A program made the translations under genes and the position numbers. Under the pieces are notes generated by a model. It was given only the letters and a program-made list of their open reading frames with translations. It was not told the DNA's origin and searched no databases. Below, one piece after another: positions 53,118 to 63,300 of a DNA stretch of 64,000 nucleotides. The stretch spans positions 12,894,932 to 12,958,931 of the forward strand of contig JAMKCF010000018.1 in assembly GCA_023634235.1 (NCBI GenBank), given 5' to 3'. This DNA comes from Pisaster brevispinus (taxonomy: Eukaryota; Echinodermata; Asteroidea; Forcipulatida; Asteriidae). Positions within the stretch are counted from its first letter, which is position 1. Each line of letters opens with the position of its first letter.

Positions 53118-53220
53118 TATTCCCAGGAGGTCTCCCGTCCAAGTACTGACCAGGCCCGATGCTGCTTAACTTCGGTGATCAAACGAGAACCGGTGTTTTC
53201 AGCGTAGTATGGCCGTAGAC
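53118..53220 (-). pseudogene. 3'-truncated 5S gene, copy 5 of 5, expanded junction
   Basis: Same truncated gene. Its junction has four TATTCYCAGG decamers (53,088-53,127, the last inside the gene) instead of three, so the decamer itself has expanded by one step in this copy. Confidence 0.9.
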
Positions 53221-53695
53221 AAACTTCTGATATAAAATTACGTGGTTAATGGTTTTCTTCAAATTTCTGTTAGTCAAAAAAAGAGAATAACAAACTGGAT
53301 GTCTACGGCACCCGATATTCCCAGGAGGTCTCCCGTCCAAGTACTGACCAGGCACGACGCTGCTTAACTTCGGTGATCAAACGAGAACCGGTTTTTTCAG
53401 CGTAGTATGGCTGTAGACAAACTTCTGATATAAAATTACGTGGTTAATGGTTTTCTTCAAGTTTCTGTTAGTCAAAAAAGTAAAAAAAACAAAACAGATG
53501 TCTACGGCACCCGGTATTCCCAGGAGGTCTCCCGTCCAAGTACTGACAAGGCCCGATGCTGCTTTACTTCGGTGATCAAATGAGAACCGGTGTTTTCAGC
53601 GTAGTATGGCCTTAGACAAACTGCTTACATAAATTTATGTGCTTAATGGTTTTCTTCAAGTTTCTGTTAGTCAAAAAAGGAGAATAACAAACTGG

Positions 53696-53816
53696 ATGTC
53701 TACGGCACCCGGTATTCCCAGGAGGTCTCCCGTCCAAGTACTGACCTGGCCCGACGCTGTATAACTTCGTTGATCAAACGAGAACCGGTGTTTTTTAGCG
53801 TATTATGGCCGTAGAC
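53696..53816 (-). rRNA. Divergent 5S copy near array edge
   Basis: A 121-nt copy with plus-strand GCTGTATAACTTCGTTGATC and GTGTTTTTTAGCG (one extra T). The changes hit helix II/III and the start of the A box, so it is a likely pseudogene. I left it as rRNA because its full length is kept. Confidence 0.8.
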
Positions 53817-54092
53817 AAACTGCTTACAAAAATGTATGTGCTTAATGGTTAATTTCAAGTTTCTGTTTTGCAAAAAAGGACGAAAACAAAATAGATGTCT
53901 CCGGCACCCGGTATTCCCATGAGGACTCCCGTCCAAGTACTGACCTGGCCCGAAGCTGCTTAACTTCGGTGATGAAACGAGAACCGGTGTTTTCAGCTTA
54001 GTATGGCCGTAGACAAACTGCTTACAGAAAATTACATGCTTAATCGTCAATTTAAAGTTTCTGCCAGTCAAAAAAGTTGGAAAACAAAATGG

Positions 54093-54212
54093 ATGTCTAC
54101 GGAACCCAGTATTCCCAGTAGGTCTCCCGTCCAAGTACTGACCTGGCCCGACGCTGTATAACATCGTTGATCAAACGAGAACCGGTGTTTTCAGCGTAGT
54201 ATGGCCGTAGAC
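54093..54212 (-). rRNA. Divergent 5S copy near array edge
   Basis: A 120-nt copy with GGAACCCAGTATTCCCAGTAGG, GCTGTATAACATCGTTG and an unusually changed downstream spacer (CGTCAATTTAAAGTTTCTGCC). Together with 53,696-53,816 it forms a small divergent island, as expected where homogenisation is weak near an array end. Confidence 0.8.
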
Positions 54213-55888
54213 AAACTGCTTTCATACATTTATGTGCTTAATGGTTAATTTCAAGTTTCTGTTAGTCAAAAAAGGAAAAAACAAAAAACAAAATAGATGT
54301 CTACGGCACCCGGTATTCCCAGGAGGTCTCCCGTCCAAGTACTGACCTGGCCCGACGCTGCTTAACTTAGGTGATCAAACGAGAACCGGTGTTTTCAGCG
54401 TAGTATGGCCGTAGACAAACTTCTTATATAAACTTACGTAGTTAATGGTTTTCTTCAAATTTCTGTTAGTCAAAAAAAGAGAATAACAAACTGGATGTCT
54501 ACGGCACCCGGTATTCCCAGGAGGTCTCCCGTCCAAGTACTGACCAGGCACGACGCTGCTTAACTTCGGTGATCAAACGAGAACCGGTGTTTTCAGCGTA
54601 GTATGGCTGTAGACAAACTTCTGATATAAAATTACGTGGTTAATGGTTTTCTTCAAGTTTCTGTTAGTCAAAAAAGGACGAAAACAAAACAGATGTCTAC
54701 GGCACCCGGTATTCCCATGAGGTCTCCCGTCCAAGTACTGACCTGGCCCGACGCTGCTTAACTTTGGTGATCAAACGAGAACCGGTGTTTTCAGCGTAGT
54801 ATGGCCGTAGACAAACTGCTTACAAAAATTTATATGCTTAATGGTTAATTTCAAGTTTCTGTTAGTCAAAAAAGGACGAAAACAAAATAGATGTCTACGG
54901 CACCCGGTATTCCCAGGAGGTCTCCCGTCCAAGTACTGACCAGGCCCGATGCTGCTTTACTTCGGTGATCAAACGAGAACCGGTGTATTCAGCGTAGTAT
55001 GGCCGTAGACAAACTGCTTACATAAATTTATGTGCTTAATGGTTTTCTTCAAGTTTCTGTTAGTCAAAAAAGGACGAAAACAAAAAAGATGTCTACTGTA
55101 ACCCGGTATTCCCAGGAGGTCTCCCGTCCAAGTACTGACCTGGCCCGACGCTGCTTAACTTCGGTGATCAAACGAGAACGGTGTTTTCAGCGTAGTATGG
55201 CCGTAGACAAACTGCTTACATAAATTTATGTGCTTAATGGTTAATTTCAAGTTTCTGTTAGTCAAAAAAGGACGAAAACAAAATAGATGTCTACTGCACC
55301 CAGTATTCCCATGTGGTGTCCCGTCCAAGTACTGACCTGGCCCGACGCTGCTTAACTTCGGTAATCAAACGAGAACCGTTGTTTTCAGCGTAGTATGGCC
55401 GTAGAAAAACTTCTTACATAAATGTATGTGCTTAATGGTTAATTTCAAGTTTCTGTTAGTCAAAAAAAGAAAAACGAAAACAAAATAGATGTCTACGGCA
55501 CCCGGTATTCCCAGGAGGTCTCCCGTCCAAGTACTGACCAGGCCCGATGCTGCTTAACTACGGTGATCAAACGAGAACCGGTGTTTTCAGCGTAGTATGG
55601 CCGTAGACAAACTTCTCATATAAAATTAAGTGGTTAATGGTTTTCTTCAAGTTTCTGTTAGTCAAAAAAGGACAATAACAAACTGGATGTCTACGGCACC
55701 CGGTTTTACCAGGAGGTCTCCCGTCCAAGTACTGACCTGGCCCGACGCTGCTTAACTTCGGTGATCAAACGAGAACGGTGTTTTCAGCGTAGTATGGCCG
55801 TAGACAAACTGGTTTCATACATTTATGTGCTTAAGGTTAATTTCAAGTTTCTGTTAGTCAAAAAAGGAAAAAACAAAAAACAAAATAC

Positions 55889-56008
55889 ATGTCTACGGCA
55901 CCCGGTATTCCCAGAAGGTCTCCCGTCCAAGTACTGACCTAGCCCGATGCTGCTTAACTTTGGTGATCGAACGAGAACCGGTGTATTCAGCGTAGTATGG
56001 CCGTAGAC
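55889..56008 (-). rRNA. Last complete 5S gene of the array
   Basis: A 120-nt gene with plus-strand CCCAGAAGGTC, GACCTAGCCCGATGC and GATCGAACGAG changes. Its 5' flank holds the palindrome CATACATAATGTATG in the AT-rich box position. Transcription would run away from the protein gene that begins 0.8 kb to the right. Confidence 0.92.
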
Positions 56009-56085
56009 AAACTGCATACATAATGTATGTGCTTAATGGTTAATTTCAAGTTTCTGTTAGTCAAAAAAGGACGAACACAAAATAG

Positions 56086-56124
56086 ATGCCTAAGGCACCC
56101 GGTATTCCCAGGCGCTCTCCCAGC
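56086..56124 (-). pseudogene. Terminal 5S fragment marking the array boundary
   Basis: The plus strand reads ATGCCTAAGGCACCC, GGTATTCCCAGGCGCTC and TCCCAGCCAAGG, which is the 3' ~40 nt of a 5S gene with several changes. Similarity then stops. Complete spacer lies to its left, so the array/unique junction falls inside a gene at about 56,124-56,140. Confidence 0.85.
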
Positions 56125-56151
56125 CAAGGACTTATCCGGGTCCTCAACCCA

Positions 56152-56267
56152 CCAATCATTGAGCTCTGTTGAGCAGCCAGTTTCCTCAACAGGCCAATCA
56201 GTGAGCTCTGTTGAGCAAGCTCTTTGCTCAACAGACCAATCACCGACCGATGTTGAGGATGACGTCA
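56152..56267 (+). promoter_or_regulatory. 42-bp tandem repeats with CCAAT boxes and a CRE
   Basis: CCAATCA occurs at 56,152, 56,194 and 56,236, exactly 42 bp apart. Each repeat also holds an inverted repeat (GTTGAG...CTCAAC in the first; TGTTGAGCAA...TTGCTCAACA in the second; GTTGA...TCAAC in the third). The third repeat ends in a perfect TGACGTCA (56,260-56,267), the consensus cAMP-response element bound by CREB/ATF proteins. CCAAT boxes are bound by NF-Y. Position upstream of the protein gene and right beside the 5S array suggests a Pol II promoter. That use is inferred. Confidence 0.6.
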
Positions 56268-56269
56268 AC

Positions 56270-56290
56270 TTCGTGACCTGCCATCACGAA
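56270..56290. promoter_or_regulatory. TTCGTGA/TCACGAA inverted repeat
   Basis: TTCGTGA (56,270-56,276) and TCACGAA (56,284-56,290) form a perfect 7-bp dyad with a 7-bp centre. CTCACGAAATC and ATTCACGCGAAG follow within 60 bp, giving a cluster of CACG half-sites. It looks like a binding site for a dimeric factor; I cannot name the factor. Confidence 0.4.
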
Positions 56291-56835
56291 GACGGTCAGA
56301 GGTCGATCAGCTGTTGATACTCACGAAATCAACCATTCATTCACGCGAAGACATTATTATTTGGATTACGGTAAAATTTCCCACAAAAAAGAGCACGATA
56401 ATAAAATGTTGAAATGACAGAAAAGAATATGGATCCGACAGCTAGCTCTATCGTATACGGGACTGAAAAAAAGACCGAGTCTAGACTCTAGTGTCTGGTC
56501 TGTGTATTGTAGATAGATGGGGAAAATCGTTAATAGTTAAGTCGCTACTAGTGCTACTGGATACTGGCACTTGCTAAGTATGTATAATGCACCCACAACT
56601 CATCATAAGTCATGACTCGTGGCCATGTAAGAAAATGGTTGTACGTTTTTAATCAGCTTTGAATTATCAAGTACATGTATAATCAACAAGCCCGATGGTC
56701 CAAAAATAGGATGTAAACAAATAGTCATGTATACGTATATGAAACATGATTTTCAAACCACATTTTTTACATTGTACATTGTGTACATTGCAGTTATAGA
56801 CACATTTTGAATTTATGTATTGTTGTTATTAACAG
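56291..56835 (+). other. Probable 5' UTR/first intron of the protein gene
   Basis: About 545 bp without a convincing reading frame. A plausible splice acceptor (TTGTTGTTATTAACAG) ends at 56,835, seven bases before the ATG, so the coding start probably lies in the second exon. A possible donor is TACG|GTAAAA at 56,371. Apart from AT-rich stretches I see no other structure. Confidence 0.4.
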
Positions 56836-56841
56836 GTCAGA

Positions 56842-57384
56842 ATGGAGGCAAAGCAAGGGATGTACAAATGCAGCAAGTGTCATCAAGAGTTCAATGTCAA
56901 ATCAAACTTGACTAGACATATGAAAAAACATGAGGAAAAGCTTTTCCAATGTCCAGGTTGCAGCAAGACGTTTACACTAAAACAAAACTTAGAAAGTCAC
57001 TCAAAGCAGCATTTTTATCCTGCAATACCCCATTTCAAGACAGGAGAAGCGAGACTGAAATGCTCCCAAGAAGCTGCCCATGTAGCTGGTTGCTCCTATA
57101 AGGCACCGGTTGAAAATGTGTGGCATCCAGACAAAGCTGAAACAGACGCAAGGAGAATTAGTGGCTCCTTGTGGAGAGCCAGTTTAATCATCCAATTTGG
57201 AAAGTATTCCGGCAAAAATTTCAAGTGGCTCCTTGAAAACGATGTTGGCTGGGTGGTGTGGCTACTGGATGCCTTCAGCATTCATGGTGAGAAGTGCCCC
57301 AGCATGCTCTGGCAGAAAGAGAGACTGCTAAAATTTGTCAAAGAATTTCCCTCTGTAAGGTGCCATCTTGACAACCGACTTAAG
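56842..57384 (+). CDS. Exon 1: two C2H2 fingers and GKY segment
   Basis: Encodes residues 1-181. Finger 1 is C10-X2-C13-X12-H26-X3-H30 and finger 2 is C37-X2-C40-X12-H53-X3-H57, both with standard spacing, so DNA or RNA binding is likely. The segment FGKYSGKNFKWLLENDVGW (119-137) recalls the 'fGKykG...' motif found at one end of small nuclease-associated and phage-related domains (DUF3820-like). That link is a recollection, not a search result. Donor AAG|GTTAGT in phase 0. Confidence 0.82.
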
Positions 57385-60300
57385 GTTAGTTTTAAATGCA
57401 ATGTACAGTATCTCACCATTATTTTAGGAGTGATTTCACCGGGTAGATATATGTGGGCATGAATGAAGACTCTTCATGATCATTACATAACTCCCAAACT
57501 CATGGGATGATAACATGTACTGTACTAAAGAACCAATATCTATACAAGACTAATTGTATTTATAATACTAGATGGTTTTACTTTAAGTATGAACCATGAA
57601 AAGAATCAACAATGAGTCAGATGAGTTGTGTAGTAGAGTTAACTCTTGCATCACACACACGAACACATGCTTGACTAATGAGATGGATCCCAATAATCAT
57701 TTCAATACAGTTTGAACAGGAAGTTAGAAAGAGAGGCTTTTTTTCATTTGCAGAAGCGGAAGGAGAAAAAAGATGCACCTATCGCAGCAGGGGACTTCGA
57801 AGATGACTATATTAAAGACGCTGAACTACTGGCAATGGCAGGTAAGCTATATTTGGGGGTTTTCTGTAACTTTTTAGAAAAGAGGTCAAATGTTTTTGAT
57901 ATTTGATACAAAAATAAACAATAATCTGCTTGTAATTCAGATGACGATGTATGTTTCCATCTTGAATTTTGGTTGAATTTTCTTTCAGTTTTCATGTCTT
58001 AATGAAGATGAAGTGCATTGCAGCATTGGTGAGAAATTATTTTTGTCTGCTTGTGTGGTATTGAGGTGACCCTAATTTGCCTAGAAATCTTGATATTGTA
58101 GCTCTGTTTGCTGTGTTTCTGTAGCTGGCATAGCTGTTTCTGTAGCTGGCATAGCTGTTTCTGTAGCTGGCATAACTCTATTTAGCTGGGATAGCTTTAT
58201 TACTTTCTGTAGCCGTGATAGCTGTAACTATTTTTCTCCTTCCGCTTCCGCCTCTATTCTACTGTATTACTAACTTTGCACATTATCGTTATGTTGGAAC
58301 TTGCTTGACAATGTACAGAGCTAAAAGTTGTGCTATTGTTCCCATCACTTCTTTTCTTTGCAACTCCTATATGGTTCCTTCCCTTTGCTCTGATCTTTAC
58401 AAATTTAAAGGGGCAGGTCATGATCCTATAATACCTTATATATTTTCTGTACTCATAAATAAATTATATCCAGATCGTGTCTGTAAAATATATAACAAAT
58501 TTTGAGTGTACGCAGACCATTCAAATTTTACAAGACGTTTAATCTTCGACTCCTTCGAGCAAATGGATCGTGACGTACTCCTTTAATATTTATTCTTATT
58601 ACATTGTTTATATAAACAAATCATTTATGGTGAAGGTACATTGGGTGGACTGTACAATTTTTTTTTTCATAGTATTTTAGAATTAAAATTGCTCTTATCT
58701 TTGACTTTTCAGAGGATGTACTCATGGACTCAGGGGTTGGTTTGTCCACTCAGATCACATCTGTTGGAAAGCTTCTGCCTTCATCAGAATCAACATTGGC
58801 ATCAGAAGACAGACCTTCGACATCATCAGCAGACAGATCTTTGTCCTCTGTGGATGATTCTACCGTGCAGGAAGGGTGGCAGAAATTCTGGGACGAGCCT
58901 CCAGCACAGGTTCAGGGCATCTCTCCCTCAAACGTTCGATGGCTAAAGACTGATGGGCCATATAGCATCTTTGAAACAGCAAAGATGTACACTACATCCA
59001 AAAGAGAATTTGGGACTCGGCAAATCTTCAAGAAGAAGATGGAATTTAATCCCCCACCTCTTCCAACTTCAGTGAAAGGGTCCTTGCCATCTATGCTGTC
59101 CTTCTTCACCACTCCTGTCCTCTTCTGGAGACCAATTGGAGTGATGGAGATCAAGATAAAATGCCCCAATCCAAAGTGTCTTGCTCCACCAGGTAGTTAC
59201 CTGACCAAAAGCGGCTATGGAAACATTGCGCGACAAGTGTGCGGCATGAGGCACTACTACACACTCTTGACAGAAAGACTTAAATGCAATCCTTGCATGA
59301 GACTTAGACAGCAGGCCAAGAGTGAAGATGATCAGCCACTCCAATATAGATGGCATGCCTTCAGCCCCAGCATCCTCATGCAACTTTCCCCAGCAGTTAG
59401 GAGCATGTTTCCAGCCATCATCTGTGGAAAGCGGGCTATAGACAAGAACGTTGTGACATTCCTGAGTGATAGGCTCAATTCTGTGTCTATGACCAAGGTG
59501 CACCGAATGATCCAGCAAGGCCATGACGAATGGTATGCAGAGAGAAGAGACTTGTACCAGACTCTACTGATGGAGGCACATACTGCCAGCAAAGCACCTA
59601 TGTCACAGCGTGGTATACTCTCCTTTACTGACCATCACTACACCCCGCCTATCCCGCCAACTCCACTTCCATCCCCCCGTGTTCTGCGTAGAGCTCAACT
59701 CATCATGGAGATGGAAAAGATGCCTGTCTACCGATCATCTATCATGAGTGTGACTGGACAGATACTGTGCATGGATGGTACAAAACAGGTAGATATTTTC
59801 TTTTTCTGTTTGTATTATTATCATTATTCATTACTAATTAAGTTTTTTTAACAAAGTACTATGGCACTGTAAAATATATAACAAATCTAGAAAGAAAGAA
59901 CCAGAACAATGACAGATTAAATTGATCTTCAAATTTACCAACAATTCTTTCGCACTAGTAAACATGTATATAAATACGATAATACACCATAATGGAAAAT
60001 GCCAAATATGGACAAAGATTTTAAAGCCCAGTCCAATTACATTCAATAGGGGGTTTCACTTGAAGTAAAATGAAAAGTTCATTGTTTTAATGTGAATCAT
60101 TTGAAAAAATGAACTTATGACAGTGATTGAAAATATGATTTTAAATTGTAATTTAAGTGGAAAATGAAGAAAAACAGTCTCAGACAGAAATCTTTTACTA
60201 CAGCTGTAATTTTGTGTGTGTATTTGCATGTTTTCTACATACAGGTTCTTAAGAAAATTCAAGGAGATGGAAAAGGCACCATGCATTATGTTACCAGTGT

Positions 60301-63300
60301 GCTGAATGAGTGGGGGCAGTTTCTGACAACTGTTGTGGTCGCCTCTGAGTCGGAGAATTGCTACAGGAGGCTTGCTGAGGGACTCATCGCACGCTTTAAA
60401 CGTGCCAATGCTGCAGCGCCAAAGGTGCTCTACGCTGACAACAACTGTTGTAGGTATGTCAAGTATTTTGCGCTAAGGATTTTGTGCAAACAAATCTATG
60501 AAGTGTGCTTATTTTCACCATATAGATTTACGTGGGTGAAGTGGAAATGGTTATCAATTCCGTTCAATTCTGATTGCATTTGTTTCAGGGATGGTGGGGC
60601 CTCATGGCTTGAATCCCTCTTCCAAGACTGGAGTGATGATGGTATGGTCATCAGACTCGACATTTGGCACTGGCTCCACCGGTGGGAAGCTGTTGTGATA
60701 AAGCAGTCACATGCCAAGTATGGAGTGTTCATCAGTGCTCTAGCTGGTGCAATACTGGCATACAACAAACATGACATGGACCAACTCATCCAAGCCATCC
60801 GCAAAGGGAACAAGGACTTCTCGCAGTACAGGAATGAAGAAATGCTGTCTTTCGTCAAGCCACACCAGGCATCAGCTTATGTGCGCCGAGTGACACGTGG
60901 TGTCCAGGTAAGCTGATGGTATTATTTTGTGCATATTTTTATTTCAAGAACTAAGAAGGATCTTTGCATTGAAAGCATCGAAACACATTGTTGATCTTCA
61001 AAATTAGTCTCTGCATTGTGAACACTTTGTCCTTCATCGGTTAATGAGGATTTCAGATGTTGCAAATTGTGAAAGATACCCATCAGTGACTTTTTACTGT
61101 ATTTGTTTTCTTTCTCACACAGGAAACAAGAATGTGAAAAACTAAAGGAATCATGATTACTTTAAATTAGTGCATTTACACAGATTTCTTGCTTTTTTCT
61201 GCAGGAGAGTGCATTTGCTGTTGAGTACATCCTGGAAGAGTTCAAGGGTCGAGCTGGTCTAGACATCGATGGTATCCCTTTGTTTAAGTCACCAGAAGCT
61301 GTCGATAAGCATTGGGCAACTGCCAGTAAACATCTGAGTTGTATGCAGGTAAGGTTACACAATGGGTCATTAATACACAGAAAAATTCGTACAGCCTGCT
61401 GATTAAAAAGCAATAGTTGAGTTATACAACACCGGCAGCGTAACGGTGTTGTTACAATCCAGTATTGGTACACTGTACCCCTGTGCCCAACTAAATTGTA
61501 ACAACAACGTTATGCTCCTGTACCGGTATCAGAACTTCGCAGGCTGGTACCAGTGATGAAACTGAATTAGTGTTTTTCAATCAGCAGTCCGTATTGATTT
61601 TGCAGTGTATAAGTATCAAACTTTTATATGTGTGACGCCATATCTTTTTAAGCCCTATACTTCATTTTATATCCAATTTATGCAGTGATATTAATGCAAT
61701 GATTATAAAGAACCCTGTTATACTTCATGAAATGTTAAATCTTGATTTTTTCCAATTTGTTCAAAATGAGAAGGTCTGACATAATTTATAGAAGACCCTA
61801 ATGTATGTTCATAATGTTTAATAAAATGTCAAATTTACAACTTATGATTTAAAATATCCAAATATTTTACTTTAGAATGTAAAAACAATGTATGAAGAAC
61901 TTTGGAATTATCCACATTTTTGTCATTATATTCAGGATCCACCAAGTATCCAGCTGTACGTGACGACCAAGGTTGTTACTATCAATGGGGTGAAGCTGAA
62001 CAAGTACAGGTGTCGAAGAGGCAGCAACTCCTTGGAAGGGCTTCATGCCCACTTAATAAATGCCATCCCTTCGAAGCGATGTGGCATAATTCCTTTCCAG
62101 GTTAGCATGTACATTTACATTGGTGTGGTATATTATGCTCAGTCAGAATTATAAAGTAGCATCTCTTTTGTATAATGGTGCATTTTGTGACAAATTTAAG
62201 AAATCCTGTTGTGCCTCAAAGCATCAGTGGACATTTAATAAACAAACTACCAATTTTGTAGGGCAGGACTGAGATAACTTAAGCACATGTTCACTGGTTC
62301 CACTCCATGGTCAGAAATCATGAGCACTAGTCTATTTGGATAATAATGTTGACCTCTGAATAAAGTTGTCTAAACCTTGATGGAGGACGGATTCAGCTCT
62401 ATGTTGATTGACATAGTATAATGCGTACAGTTGATATTGTATTGACTCCTTCATTCTTTCACTCCTTTGTTCTGTCAATTAAATTAGAATATATTCATTT
62501 AAAATACATTCATTATAAAGTGCATTATGATAGGTATGATGACATTTCATTTGAAAACATGTATTCTAATGTGATGATTCATACTTTGTCCCTCTTATCT
62601 TCCAGGTATATCTCATCTCCTTTGCCGTGCAATGGAATAACCGCTTGGAAAAACTGAAGGTTGCTGGAGGGAAGGGACGAACTACATGTGTTGATCCACG
62701 GCAAATACAAAGGCTCAACCAACATGCAGAAATCTTGTTTGGGAAAGATCATTTGTTTGAGCCCAATTTTTCTTCACCAATGGTCTTCCCAGACAGCTAT
62801 GAGCCTGCAGAAAAAGAGCTTTTGGGAGTTGAATATGCATACTGCCAGTCCACTGACTTCTCTTCCAAGAATTATTACATTCAAGGAGGTGAGAAACACT
62901 TTCATAGCATACAAAAGTCAATGATGAAATTCTTTCCCATGAACTAAGACACATAGGGTGGTACCTATCTATGTTTTCTCAGCCTTGAGATACACAGCTA
63001 TGGTTAGAATACATAAGTTTGTGTTAAATAAACCTCATATTTTAAAAACTTGTCATTTGACAATTGTGCTCTTTTACTTTTGCGTTGTAATTTTGCGCTG
63101 ACTATGGACGGCAACTCTAGAAGCTATTGTTGGCAGAAAGAACAAAAGAAGTTTTTTAACAAATAGACTTGTAATTTACCTAATGGGTAGTCCACACTTA
63201 TGACCCATACGTAATGATGAAGTCTCTAAAAACTGTATCCAAGTTATATTCATTTGTTGTTTGGTGAAACAAATAAGAAGCTAACTATTTGTTGTTTACA

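Larger units (their letters stand above)
48900..53220 (-). repeat. ~1,320-bp higher-order repeat of 5S units
   Basis: A seven-gene cassette with one truncated gene recurs with spacings of 1,320 and 1,319 bp. The truncated genes start at 49,346, 50,666 and 51,985, with a shorter 1,133-bp step to 53,118. The copies share TTACAAAAATGTATATGC, ACAAGGCCCGACG and GAGAATCGGTG. The near-perfect identity of the steps indicates recent amplification of a defined multi-gene unit rather than single-unit slippage. Confidence 0.9.
1..56008 (-). repeat. Giant 5S rDNA tandem array (about 280 units)
   Basis: One uninterrupted family of ~199-203 bp units, all in the same orientation, broken only by a SINE at 39,066-39,485. 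On the minus strand each unit contains a 5S rRNA gene (start GTCTACGGCC, middle GAAGTTAAGCAGCGTCGGGC, end ATACCGGGTGCCGTAGAC) and a ~80-bp spacer with an AT-rich box just upstream and T-runs just downstream. Two main spacer families alternate. Read on the plus strand, one has TTAATTTCAAG, a GGACGAAAAC-type stretch and CAAAATAGAT. The other has TATATAAAATTA, TTTTCTTCAAG and GAGAATAACAAACTGGAT. The array extends past the left edge: bases 1-4 are the 5' tip of a gene lying outside. Copy number is estimated from array length divided by period. 5S identity is very secure; how many copies are active is unknown. Confidence 0.97.
53221..56008 (-). rRNA. 5S sub-array IX: ~14 units at the right edge
   Basis: The final stretch of the array. 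Units at 53.7-54.2 kb are clearly more divergent than the interior. From ~54.2 kb the units again resemble those at 14 and 25 kb. The last complete gene is 55,889-56,008. Confidence 0.9.

Noticed and set aside
13623..55223. Dozens of 60-154-residue reading frames, many with repeated peptides such as SSVGPGQYLDGRPPGNTGC or YSQEVSRPSTDLARRC
   Set aside because: All are translations of 5S rRNA genes and spacers. They recur only because the DNA is periodic, have no shared start or stop logic, and lie on both strands across the same rRNA sequence.
1..56008. CRISPR-like array (regular repeats of ~120 bp separated by ~80 bp)
   Set aside because: Repeats are far too long, the spacers are themselves conserved, and the repeat is plainly 5S rRNA.
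1..56008. Centromeric or other satellite DNA
   Set aside because: The ~200-bp period is suggestive, but the repeated unit contains a full 5S gene with internal promoter and T-run terminators, so 5S rDNA explains it.
56027..56317. Overlapping 96- and 93-residue frames on both strands at the array boundary
   Set aside because: The repeated SSVEQ / STELTDW-like peptides simply mirror the 42-bp DNA repeats, and the frames start inside 5S spacer. Promoter-like DNA is a better explanation.
57712..57753. Exon 2 starting at the upstream AG (57,711)
   Set aside because: Joining from there leaves exon 1 out of frame with a stop after ~31 codons, whereas the TTTGCAG at 57,753 has a better pyrimidine tract and keeps phase.
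58215..58505. 96-residue hydrophobic plus-strand frame in intron 2
   Set aside because: No splice sites link it in phase and its composition is that of AT-rich intron translated by chance.
59069..59592. Minus-strand frames of 151 and 86 residues
   Set aside because: They are antisense shadows of exon 3, whose plus-strand frame has domain motifs and consistent splice phases.
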